Assembly: GCA_049646585.1 (NCBI GenBank)
Contig: JBARWC010000051.1
Coordinates: 76,586 to 140,585, forward strand
Length of the DNA stretch: 64,000 nt
Source: G025836975 sp049646585
GTDB lineage: Bacteria > Pseudomonadota > Gammaproteobacteria > Burkholderiales > Burkholderiaceae_B
Reading direction: 5' to 3'
The position numbers and the translations under genes were made by a program. Positions 26,919 to 34,705 of this stretch are shown here, piece after piece. The notes below the pieces were generated by a model, which saw only the letters and a program-made list of their open reading frames with translations, was not told where the DNA came from and made no database searches. Each line of letters begins with the position of its first letter. The stretch's first letter is position 1.

Positions 26919-27167
26919 AGCATTCCTAGTTCCTCAAGCAGAAGTACAGTGGTCCGGGAAGCGTGGTCTGCCTCACTTGGTTCTCATCTCGTTAATCAAC
27001 TGCAGGGTAAACGTTCCCACAGTGACAATGTCAACGAGATGCGGTAGTTTTTCCACTTCGTTGTAAACGCAGACCCTCCGCGCACGTGAGTCGGCGCCCC
27101 AAGAGGCCGGGCGAGTGTTTTGTACATGTGGCAACAAATCTTTTACTTCAGAAGCTCCTTTTTCGGA

Positions 27168-27185
27168 CATGACAAAGATGTAATG
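27168..27185. promoter_or_regulatory. CopR box 2, upstream of the DUF2933 gene
   Basis: On the minus strand it reads CATTACATCTTTGTCATG, differing in one base from the box before the P-type ATPase (CATTACATTTTTGTCATG). It lies 98 bp before the DUF2933 start inside a 365-bp stretch (26919-27283) where I see no gene. It would place the DUF2933 and 37-residue genes under CopR control. Confidence 0.7.
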
Positions 27186-27283
27186 CCGATGCAATCTATT
27201 TGACAGCAGTGGAAAGGTACAGTGGGCTCGTCGCCATACCTGTCCATGGACCGCTGGCGAATTGACCACAAGGAGACTCTGCG

Positions 27284-27568
27284 ATGAAATGCGATATGAA
27301 AATGATGGTGAAGACTGGTCTTGGGCTGGCCGTGCTGGTCGCTGCGGCCTACGCGACGGTGCCTACGGCGCGTGAATGGATAGCAGCTGTAAGCCCTTTC
27401 TTATTCTTCTTGATTTGCCCGTTGATGATGCTTTTCATGATGAAAGGTATGCAGTCGTGCCACGTCGACCACGGAGCAAAGAAAGACGAGTCCATGCAAG
27501 GGCCGATGCCCAAAACGGCTAGCACAGGTGATAACCAACGTTCAGTAGGTAGCGAAAAAGCGCTTTGA
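27284..27568 (+). CDS. DUF2933 small membrane protein, copy A
   Basis: A 94-residue protein starting MKCDMKMMVKTGLGL. Two helices, the second with FLICPLMMLFMMKGMQSCH, give it a Cys and Met rich face. This is the DUF2933 pattern, common next to copper and silver resistance genes. A closely related copy is at 45148-45393. The 37-residue peptide gene follows after 14 bp. Its role, perhaps metal binding at the membrane, is unknown. Confidence 0.85.
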   Translation: MKCDMKMMVKTGLGLAVLVAAAYATVPTAREWIAAVSPFLFFLICPLMMLFMMKGMQSCHVDHGAKKDESMQGPMPKTASTGDNQRSVGSEKAL

Positions 27569-27582
27569 CAGGCCGTCACGCC

Positions 27583-27696
27583 ATGAGAACCAAACTCACA
27601 CGAATAGTTGTCCTAGCGCTGGCCGCAATTGGGTTGCTCGCGGTTTTGGCTTTCGTTTTCATGGGCATTATGATGTTCTGGATGATGGGCAATTGA
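27583..27696 (+). CDS. 37-residue membrane peptide, copy A
   Basis: A tiny protein, MRTKLTRIVVLALAAIGLL then AVLAFVFMGIMMFWMMGN. One membrane helix ends in a Met-rich patch. It lies 14 bp after the DUF2933 gene. A similar peptide is encoded at 47040-47153 (MENKLLKILLIVFAVIGVV..GMGIMMSKMMCF) with exactly the same length, which argues that both are real genes. Function is unknown. Confidence 0.65.
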   Translation: MRTKLTRIVVLALAAIGLLAVLAFVFMGIMMFWMMGN

Positions 27697-27866
27697 AGGG
27701 AAATTTAACTCCCAATATCGCTCGCCCCGTCAAGCTTGATCACGACGGACCAGATCCGTCTGCAACCAAGCATACAAGATGAGCTCGCCACGGAACTGTT
27801 GTAATAAACGAGCCAAGCACATAAGATCAGGCACAGCTACTCCGCCGCGCCCGCTTTGCCAGCTTC

Positions 27867-28430
27867 TTACATGGTGAGGTGTTCGTACAGAATGGCCGCG
27901 CCGACACCCATCAGCGCGAGTCCGCCGAGAACTTCCGCCCATTTGCCAGCCACTTTGCCAATCAAGCGGCCGACCATGACGCCGAGCGTCACCATCAGAA
28001 GCGTCGCTAACCCTATGGCCACCGCCGTTACGAGAATGTTGTTGTCGACAAAGGCAAGACTGACGCCCACGGCCATAGCGTCAACACTGATGGCGAATCC
28101 CGTAGCCGCAAGCAACCAAAATGAGTGGCGTATCGCGGGAGCGGCCTCGGGCTCATCAGCTCGAAGCCCGCTGCGTATCATCCATGCGCCCAAAACCAAA
28201 AGCAAGCCGAAAGCGATCCAATGGTCCCAGTCGGCGACGAACTCCGCCGCGATGGAACCCAGCGCCCAGCCGATCAACGGCGTGATGGCTTCGATCACAC
28301 CAAAAATAACACCGGTTCGCAGCGCTTCTGAAATGCGAGGATTGCGAAGGGCAGTACCTTTGCCCACGGCGGCAGCAAACGCATCCGTCGACATTGCCAA
28401 CGCCAGAATCATCGTAGAGAAAAAATTCAT
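27867..28430 (-). CDS. mntP: Manganese efflux pump MntP
   Basis: A 187-residue inner-membrane exporter with six helices in two repeats, each with the conserved acidic motif (LALAMSTDAFAAAVGKG and GFAISVDAMAVGVSL). I chose ATG 28430, which gives the usual MN-FFSTMILALAMS start; a start at 28457 is possible. It exports Mn2+. The yybP-ykoY aptamer in its leader (28496-28605) should switch it on when manganese is high. It is divergent from copA. Confidence 0.9.
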   Translation of the reverse strand: MNFFSTMILALAMSTDAFAAAVGKGTALRNPRISEALRTGVIFGVIEAITPLIGWALGSIAAEFVADWDHWIAFGLLLVLGAWMIRSGLRADEPEAAPAIRHSFWLLAATGFAISVDAMAVGVSLAFVDNNILVTAVAIGLATLLMVTLGVMVGRLIGKVAGKWAEVLGGLALMGVGAAILYEHLTM

Positions 28431-28495
28431 GCGAGAGTAGTTCCAGCCGAGCGACACATGGATTTCCCCGTACGGCTCGGCAGCGCACGAAAAAA

Positions 28496-28605
28496 TCTAT
28501 GGTCTCGCCATGCCTTTCGGCCGCTTGCGCCATGGCTCAAGAGCCAAGAATGTTGACGCAACCCTTTCAACCGAAGTTGAAAGCAGGCTACTCCCCAGAG
28601 AGGTA
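28496..28605 (-). ncRNA. yybP-ykoY manganese riboswitch in the mntP leader
   Basis: Read leftward, the leader contains CTCTGGGGAGTAGCC (28586-28600), a hairpin TTTCAACTTCGGTTGAAA, GTCAACA, and then AAGGCATGGCGAGACCAT (28497-28514). GGGGAGTAGCC and GGCGAGACC are the two conserved internal-loop halves of the RF00080 Mn2+ aptamer, in the right order and spacing. It ends about 65 bp before the mntP start, so translational or transcriptional control of mntP is expected. Confidence 0.88.
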
Positions 28606-28753
28606 CCGAGAGTGTATCACTTGGCCCACACAGTAAATCGAAGGCGCGGATGCCAAGGTCAAATCGTCCGGATTTCCTAAGCAGTCGACTTTTCGTCCTG
28701 TTTTCTATCCTCGATTAAGAAAGTTTGGCAATAGATCCAGAGCCATCTTCCTT

Positions 28754-28771
28754 CATTACAGAAAAGTAATG
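28754..28771. promoter_or_regulatory. CopR box 3, upstream of copA
   Basis: CATTACAGAAAAGTAATG has CATTAC and GTAATG arms around six bases, and matches box 1 in both arms. It lies 119 bp before the GTG start of copA, in the 460-bp divergent region 28431-28890 that also holds the mntP riboswitch. It is a likely CopR target for the copAB operon. Confidence 0.75.
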
Positions 28772-28890
28772 CGGGCGTCACGTGTGTGACAGCCGCGTCT
28801 GCTTAAAGTCACGTATTGACGCTTTGTCGCTTAGAACATGAGTTGGCAGGCGACGCTCTGAACTAAAGACACATTACAGGATTCTTTCGC

Positions 28891-30756
28891 GTGAAACGCC
28901 CAACTACGCTAGCCGTTCCCCTCCCGGCCATACCCCGCCGCCGCTTTGTGCAAGGTCTAGCAGCTGGCGGTGTGCTGCTGGGCCTATCGCCTTTCGTCCG
29001 CGCCGCTGGAATGCAATCGAACGGAACGACTACCGGTTCCGCGCCTGTGCTAAGCGGGACCGAATTCAATCTGGAAATCGGTGAATCACCTGTGAGTTTC
29101 ACTGGTAATCCTCGTATGGCGACGACGGTCAATGGCTCGCTTCCCGCTCCGACATTGCGCTGGCGCGAAGGTGATACGGTCACCATACGCGTCAAGAATC
29201 GCCTCAAGGAAACCACCTCCATCCATTGGCACGGCATCATCCTGCCGTTTCAAATGGACGGCGTGCCGGGCATCAGCTTTGCCGGAATCCCGCCGGGCGA
29301 AACGTTCACGTATCGGTTCAAAGTGCAGCAAAGCGGCACGTACTGGTATCACTCGCACTCCGGGATGCAGGAGGCCACGGGTGTCTATGGGGCGCTAATT
29401 ATCGACCCGGCTCAAGCCGATCCTATACGCGCGGATCGGGAGTACGTCGTTCAACTGTCTGACTGGACCGACGAGGACCCGATGCGGGTCCTGGCCAAGC
29501 TTAAGATGCAGGGCGACTACTACAACTACAACCAGCCCACGGCCGTCGATTTCTTTCAGGATGCCTCCCAGATGGGCCTGAAAGCGGCTATCGACAAGCG
29601 CAAAATGTGGAACGAGATGCGCATGAGCCCCACGGATTTGGCCGATCTGTCTGCGAACGTGCTGACCTACCTGATGAATGGTACGACGCCAGCGGGCAAC
29701 TGGACCGGGCTATTTCGACCTGGAGAGCGGGTGCGGCTGCGCTTTATCAACGGAGCGGCTAATACCTTCTACGATGTACGCATCCCGGGGCTTCAGTTGA
29801 CCGTCGTTCAAGCCGACGGGGTCAATGTAGAGCCCGTTACTGTGGACGAGTTCCGATTCGGGCCCGGGGAAACCTACGATGTATTGGTACAACCGAAGGA
29901 CGACGCTTACACCGTTTATGCGCAAGCAATGGACCGCACGGGATATGCGCGCGGTACGCTAGCCACGCATGCTGGTCTCGAAGCGCCAGTACCGGCGCTT
30001 GACCCCGTGGAATGGTTGACCATGGCGGACATGATGGGCGCTATGGGCGGGGGCATGGCAGGAATGAGTCATGGCGCAGCTAGCCAATCCTCCATGGGAG
30101 GCATGAGCCATGGCGGTATGGCCGGAATGAACCACGGCAATATGGCGGGGATGAACCACGGCAGCATGCAAGGGATGAATCACGCAGGCATGGCTGGCAT
30201 GGACCACAGCGCGATGTCTGCAGCGGGCGCCAGCACCCAGGTACGCCACGCCAGGACCGAGTATGGGCCTAGCATCGATATGCGGGTCGATATGCCGCGC
30301 ACCAACCTGGACGATCCCGGCATCGGTCTGCGCAACAACGGACGGCGCGTGCTCACGCTCTCGGACTTGCACACCGCCGGCGGTGCGATGGATCCGCGCG
30401 GGGCGGAACGCGAAATCGAACTCCATCTGACGGGCAATATGGAGCGCTATACCTGGTCGTTCGATGGTGTGGAATTCGGAAAGTCAACCCCAGTTCATTT
30501 CCGTTATGGCGAACGGGTCAGAGTCATCTTGCACAACGACACCATGATGACGCACCCTATGCATCTGCACGGGATGTGGAGTGAGCTCGAAGCGCCCGAT
30601 GGACAATTCCAAGCCAGGCGCCACACGATACCCGTGCAGCCGGCTCAACGTATCAGCTTTCTTGTGACTGCCGATGCGCTCGGACGCTGGGCGTGGCATT
30701 GCCATCTGATGCTCCATATGGATGCAGGGATGTTTCGCGAAGTGGTGGTGGCATGA
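28891..30756 (+). CDS. copA: Copper-resistance multicopper oxidase CopA
   Basis: A 621-residue periplasmic oxidase of the CopA/PcoA type, which oxidises Cu+ and binds copper. The Tat signal is IPRRRFVQGLAAGG. The copper motifs are SIHWHGIILPF, YWYHSHSGMQ, HPMHLHGMW and HCHLMLHMDAGM. A Met/His/Gly repeat region (around residues 380-445, units such as GMNHGNMA) is a hallmark of CopA. The start is GTG 28891. The stop overlaps the copB start by ATGA. Confidence 0.95.
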   Translation: MKRPTTLAVPLPAIPRRRFVQGLAAGGVLLGLSPFVRAAGMQSNGTTTGSAPVLSGTEFNLEIGESPVSFTGNPRMATTVNGSLPAPTLRWREGDTVTIRVKNRLKETTSIHWHGIILPFQMDGVPGISFAGIPPGETFTYRFKVQQSGTYWYHSHSGMQEATGVYGALIIDPAQADPIRADREYVVQLSDWTDEDPMRVLAKLKMQGDYYNYNQPTAVDFFQDASQMGLKAAIDKRKMWNEMRMSPTDLADLSANVLTYLMNGTTPAGNWTGLFRPGERVRLRFINGAANTFYDVRIPGLQLTVVQADGVNVEPVTVDEFRFGPGETYDVLVQPKDDAYTVYAQAMDRTGYARGTLATHAGLEAPVPALDPVEWLTMADMMGAMGGGMAGMSHGAASQSSMGGMSHGGMAGMNHGNMAGMNHGSMQGMNHAGMAGMDHSAMSAAGASTQVRHARTEYGPSIDMRVDMPRTNLDDPGIGLRNNGRRVLTLSDLHTAGGAMDPRGAEREIELHLTGNMERYTWSFDGVEFGKSTPVHFRYGERVRVILHNDTMMTHPMHLHGMWSELEAPDGQFQARRHTIPVQPAQRISFLVTADALGRWAWHCHLMLHMDAGMFREVVVA

Positions 30757-31979
30757 AGACAATGGAAGACACGTTAGGCATCCTGGTCATGAACAATCAA
30801 TTGAAGAAGAGGTTTCTTGTGGCGACCATCGCTACAGTGGGAGTGATGCCCGTGCTTGCCTATGGGCAGACGCATACAGGCCATGCCGGTCACACCTCGG
30901 AACCGCCAAAGGCCAGTGCACCGGCGACGGCTTCAGGCATGAACCATGGCTCTATGAACATGTCCGATAAGGATCATGGCTCCATGGCTATGCCAGGTAT
31001 GGATCACGGTTCGATGGACATGTCCGGTATGGATCATGGTGCGGGGAAAATCCCAGCACAGAGCCATGGCGCCATGAAGATGCCCATGAAGCAGCCTGAA
31101 GCGAGCAAAGATGCTTTCGCCATGCCGGGGATGATGCACGGCCAGTCGAGTTCTAATGCGCCGGCCTCTGCCCACGACATGAGCGCGATGGATCCCGGCA
31201 GTGGCGAAATGGATCACGGCGATATGCAGATGCAAGGGGGCTCCGCGCCGCCTGATGCCCGCGATCCGGATGCTTACTCGGGTGGCTACGTCCGCAATGC
31301 CGGCAAGTATGCTTTGCCCCCGTCAGACGCACTGATCATGTCGGACATGCATAACTTCGGTTCGGTGAACGTTGATCGATTGGAGTACGTTAGAGCGCGA
31401 GGCGAGGAATGGACGGCCTATGAAGGGGAGGCCTGGTATGGCAGCACCTATAACCGTGTGGTGATCAAGGCTGAAGGCGAAGTGGCAAGCGGCAAGCTGC
31501 AAGAGTCCGAGACCCAACTGCTGTGGCGCCATGCGGTTTCAACTTTCTGGGATACAGAGCTGGGCTTTCGGTTCGATCACGGCCAAGGCGCGCCGAACCG
31601 GGAATGGTTGGCACTTGGCGTTAAAGGGCTTGCGCCTTACTGGTTTGAAGTCGATGCCACCGCCTATGTCGGCCCGAGCGGCCGCACCGCTCTGGGGCTG
31701 AAGGCGGAATACGACATCTTGCTGACCCAGAAGCTCTATCTTCAACCGAGCGTAGAAGTGAACTTCTATGGCAAGGACGATGAACGCCGGGGCATTGGCA
31801 GCGGCTTGACAGACGGCACAGCAGGCCTACGCCTCAAGTACGAAGTCACGCGTCAGTTTGTTCCCTACGTGGGCGTGGAGTGGTCCAGCAAATTCGGGAA
31901 AACGGCGGATCATGCGCGCGCAGAGGGCGAGTCCAAGCAAGAAACCCGTTTCGTAGCCGGTTTGAGCTTTCGCTTTTGA
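30753..31979 (+). CDS. copB: Copper-resistance outer-membrane protein CopB
   Basis: A 408-residue protein. A signal peptide, then a Met/His-rich domain with repeats of MDHGSM type (about residues 60-165), then a conserved beta-barrel domain starting near YALPPSDALIMSDMHNFGSV and ending in FVAGLSFRF. This is the PcoB/CopB layout. ATG 30753 overlaps the copA stop; ATG 30789 (MNNQLKKRF) gives a better signal-peptide start and is a real alternative. It probably sequesters or passes copper at the outer membrane. Confidence 0.93.
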   Translation: MKTMEDTLGILVMNNQLKKRFLVATIATVGVMPVLAYGQTHTGHAGHTSEPPKASAPATASGMNHGSMNMSDKDHGSMAMPGMDHGSMDMSGMDHGAGKIPAQSHGAMKMPMKQPEASKDAFAMPGMMHGQSSSNAPASAHDMSAMDPGSGEMDHGDMQMQGGSAPPDARDPDAYSGGYVRNAGKYALPPSDALIMSDMHNFGSVNVDRLEYVRARGEEWTAYEGEAWYGSTYNRVVIKAEGEVASGKLQESETQLLWRHAVSTFWDTELGFRFDHGQGAPNREWLALGVKGLAPYWFEVDATAYVGPSGRTALGLKAEYDILLTQKLYLQPSVEVNFYGKDDERRGIGSGLTDGTAGLRLKYEVTRQFVPYVGVEWSSKFGKTADHARAEGESKQETRFVAGLSFRF

Positions 31980-32046
31980 TGTTATCTGTTCCTATGGGCG
32001 GCTTGAAACGGCTGCCTGCCTAAACAAACTCTAAGAGAGTATTCGA

Positions 32047-32553
32047 ATGAAAAAGGCCCTTTCCATTTTGGCTTTGAGCGTAGTGCCGACCCTCGCATTA
32101 GCCGCGGGCAACCATGCTGGGGGACATGGCGCACCGGCGCATGGCATGCCTGGGCACGACATGTCTACCATGTCGAAACCTTCGCCGACTGGTCAGCCCG
32201 GCGATCCGGCCAAAGTTACTCGTACGATTGAACTGACGATGGACGATACCATGCGGTTTACGCCTGGTGATATCCAGGTCCGCGCAGGCGAGACTGTTCG
32301 TTTCTTTATCAAGAACACGGGGAAAATTTCTCATGAGATGGTGATCGGCTCCATCGCCGATCTGAAGGCCCATGCGGCCGAAATGCAAAAAATGCCGGGC
32401 ATGAAGCATGCCGAACCGAATATGATTACATTGGCCCCAGGCAAGATCGGTGGCCTGGTGTGGCGGTTTGACCAGGCGGGCACCGTCGACTTCGCCTGCC
32501 TGATTCCGGGCCATATGGAGGCCGGGATGGTCGGCAAGGTAAAAGTCAGCTGA
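32047..32553 (+). CDS. Periplasmic cupredoxin
   Basis: A 168-residue protein with a signal peptide (ending ALAAGNHA), a His/Met/Gly-rich stretch (HAGGHGAPAHGMPGHDM) and a C-terminal cupredoxin domain. A type 1 copper site is visible: His in KISHEMV and the Cys, His and Met in FACLIPGHMEAGM. It follows copB by 67 bp and precedes the cytochrome c gene, so it could carry copper or electrons between the oxidases and the cytochrome. That partnership is an inference. Confidence 0.88.
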   Translation: MKKALSILALSVVPTLALAAGNHAGGHGAPAHGMPGHDMSTMSKPSPTGQPGDPAKVTRTIELTMDDTMRFTPGDIQVRAGETVRFFIKNTGKISHEMVIGSIADLKAHAAEMQKMPGMKHAEPNMITLAPGKIGGLVWRFDQAGTVDFACLIPGHMEAGMVGKVKVS

Positions 32554-32567
32554 GTTGATACATATAA

Positions 32568-33041
32568 ATGTTGCGGAAAAAATTGATCTTCGGGGTAGTC
32601 GGCATCGTCATCGTCGGTGCCGCGGCTATCTTTTACAGCACGATGAGGCCATCCGGACCGGCATTCATCGACCCTGCGGATCAGACTCTTGTGATGCAGG
32701 GCAAGGCCATCTACGCGAACAATTGCGCAGCGTGCCACGGTGAGGCCCTACAAGGCCAGCCGAACTGGCGTGATCGCATGCCCAATGGCAGGCTGCCCGC
32801 ACCGCCGCACGACAAGACGGGCCATACCTGGCACCATCCCGACGCGATGCTGGTCGACATGGTGAAAAACGGCCTGGTTCCAGGAAAGACCGCGCCTCGG
32901 GGCTATGTGAGCGACATGCCCGCGTATCGGGACATCCTAAGTGACCAAGAGATCATTGCAGTACTGGCTTATATCAAGAGCAACTGGCCGCCCAAGGTCC
33001 TGGAGGCGCAAAAAGAAGTTACCTTGCAACGACAGAACTAA
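32568..33041 (+). CDS. Membrane-anchored c-type cytochrome
   Basis: A 157-residue monoheme cytochrome c. An uncleaved-looking N-terminal helix (KLIFGVVGIVIVGAAAIFY) is followed by a heme-binding CAACH motif (about residues 54-58) and a distal methionine candidate in SDMPAYRDIL. It lies 14 bp after the cupredoxin gene. Such cytochromes occur in copper clusters and might accept electrons from Cu+ oxidation. Its maturation would need a Ccm system such as the one encoded at 48.4-54.9 kb. Confidence 0.9.
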   Translation: MLRKKLIFGVVGIVIVGAAAIFYSTMRPSGPAFIDPADQTLVMQGKAIYANNCAACHGEALQGQPNWRDRMPNGRLPAPPHDKTGHTWHHPDAMLVDMVKNGLVPGKTAPRGYVSDMPAYRDILSDQEIIAVLAYIKSNWPPKVLEAQKEVTLQRQN

Positions 33042-33111
33042 ACTGTCCAAGCGTTGTCTTTATCTATAGTATGAATTATTCAAGATTTACATTTTCGCTG
33101 GAGCAGGGTTC

Positions 33112-33528
33112 ATGAAATTATGGCTAGCGGCGGCTGCCTTGGCTTCCGCATCATCCTTTGCACAGGCTGCGGGCACGGCCATCACGGTCTATCAGGATCC
33201 TAACTGCGGTTGTTGCACCGGGTGGGTCGAACATATGCGGGATTCGGGCTTTAACGTTACAGCCATCAAAACGGCCGACATGGCTTCAGTCAAGCAAAAA
33301 CTCGGTGTGCCGTCGAAACTCAGTTCATGTCATACGGGCGTAGTAGAAGCTACAGGCCAAATCATAGAGGGACATGTGCCGGCCAATGCCGTCAACAAGT
33401 TGCTAGCTGACTCGTCGGTGAAGGGCGTGTCGGCGCCTGGCATGCCCCTGAATGCGCCAGGCATGGGCGAACTGGACGGCAATCTTGTTACTGTGGACTT
33501 TAACGGTAAACCGTTTTCCAAGGACTAA
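33112..33528 (+). CDS. DUF411 metal-binding protein
   Basis: A 138-residue periplasmic protein with a signal peptide ending FAQAAGTA. The conserved DUF411 motifs are YQDPNCGCCTGWVEHM, which carries three cysteines, and SCHTGVVEATGQIIEGHVPA. The family is often called CopG-like and is common in copper and silver resistance clusters. A promoter-like gap of 70 bp separates it from the cytochrome gene. Confidence 0.87.
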   Translation: MKLWLAAAALASASSFAQAAGTAITVYQDPNCGCCTGWVEHMRDSGFNVTAIKTADMASVKQKLGVPSKLSSCHTGVVEATGQIIEGHVPANAVNKLLADSSVKGVSAPGMPLNAPGMGELDGNLVTVDFNGKPFSKD

Positions 33529-33704
33529 AATCTAAAGGCAAGCAACGGTATAGCCAACTACGCCATGCCAAATACGCCGTGATTAGTATGCCTCCGCTAT
33601 TCTGACGTTGGAAAACATCTCCACTCGCTATACATGCATCTTTTTTGCATCATAAGTTCAAGCTGGTTTGTGAAAACTCAATTTTCTGAATTTAGGAGAT
33701 ACAA

Positions 33705-34061
33705 ATGAATATGAAAGTATTGTTGATTGCACCCATTACGGCGCTCTTATTGGGTGTGGGCGGCGCAAGCATAGCAGCGACTTCCAGCAGCGACGGCGCT
33801 ACAGGCATGAACGGTGGATCAGGCATGATGCAGAATGGTGCCGCAGCCCAGATGGGCGATATGAAGCCAGGCAAGATGAACGATCACGGCATGATGCGCG
33901 GCGGCATGATGGGGATGATGGGCACCTGTCCTATGATGGGCCCGGCTGGCGGCGCCAATAGCAAAGTGATGATGCAGATGCATGGCGAGATGATGCGTGC
34001 CATGGGCGACATCATGATCAAATATGCCGACAAGCTTGAAGTACCATCCTCGCCTCAATAG
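33705..34061 (+). CDS. Met-rich secreted protein, copy A (118 residues)
   Basis: A signal peptide ending ASIAATSS is followed by a Met/Gly-rich middle (GMMRGGMMGMMGTCPMMGPA) and a conserved helical end (MQMHGEMMRAMGDIMIKYADKL). The same length and the same start and end occur in the protein at 47301-47657. AGGAG at 33692-33696 precedes the ATG. Likely a periplasmic copper or silver binder; no experimental function is known to me. Confidence 0.75.
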   Translation: MNMKVLLIAPITALLLGVGGASIAATSSSDGATGMNGGSGMMQNGAAAQMGDMKPGKMNDHGMMRGGMMGMMGTCPMMGPAGGANSKVMMQMHGEMMRAMGDIMIKYADKLEVPSSPQ

Positions 34062-34097
34062 CGAGGCTTAGGCGCTACCCGAAGACCCGTCAGAAGG

Positions 34098-34524
34098 CTA
34101 TTTCGATGGCTTTGGGTGCGCTGCAAGCCACTCATCAAACTTCGCGATTTCTTTTTTCTGGGCTGCGATGATTTCTTTGGCCATCTGTTTCATTTCAGGA
34201 TCTTGACCTTTTTCAGCTCTAGCTCGGCCATGTCTGCAGCCCCCTGGTGGTGAACCCGCATCACGGCGGCAAAGTCATAATCAATATCACCCGAGGGTTT
34301 CATGGCATCCATGCTTTTGCGAATTTCCATCATAGAGCCCCGCATATCCATGGACATGCCGCTCTTGGCGACTTCCGAATTCATGGCGGGCTGATCCGGT
34401 TCAGTCGTTGACGTTTGAGCGCGAAAATGAGATGGCTGCCATGCTGGCTCCCAGCAACAATGGCAACAGGCGGCACAACGCGAGCGTGCTCGCACGGCCT
34501 GCAATGTTGGTTTGAATGTGCATG
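34098..34524 (-). pseudogene. DUF305 family protein gene with two frameshifts
   Basis: The central frame carries the DUF305 core (MRGSMMEIRKSMDAMKPS, DFAAVMRVHHQGAADMAELELKK). The expected C-terminus, GQDPEMKQMAKEIIAAQKK to AAHPKPSK, is in another frame, beginning after an AAAAAG run near 34207-34212 and ending with a stop at 34098-34100. The expected signal peptide (MHIQTNIAGRASTLALCRLL) starts at 34524 in a third relation and leaves frame near 34427-34437. The total length is 427 bp, not a multiple of three. It is probably decayed, unless these are sequence errors. Confidence 0.78.
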
Positions 34525-34705
34525 ATTATTTCCCAGTAAGGTAGCCGAAATTGACGGTATGCTACTCGCCAGCATGGGCCATGCCGTCGAACGGCTCCTC
34601 CCGGACTTCACCATGGTGACAGTCGTTCCATCGCCAGCTTGAATTAAACGTTGAATCGGGCGCAAACGGTCAGGCTTAGACTCAGCATAGTGGGCCTTAT
34701 GGATT

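Noticed and set aside
26973..27269. 98-codon minus-strand frame before the DUF2933 gene
   Set aside because: A plausible internal start (27170) lies inside a CopR box, the composition is unremarkable and no family is recognisable.
34204..34216. Programmed -1 frameshift in the DUF305 gene
   Set aside because: The slippery run begins with G instead of A, and a second, unrelated frame break exists near the signal peptide, so decay or error is the simpler reading.
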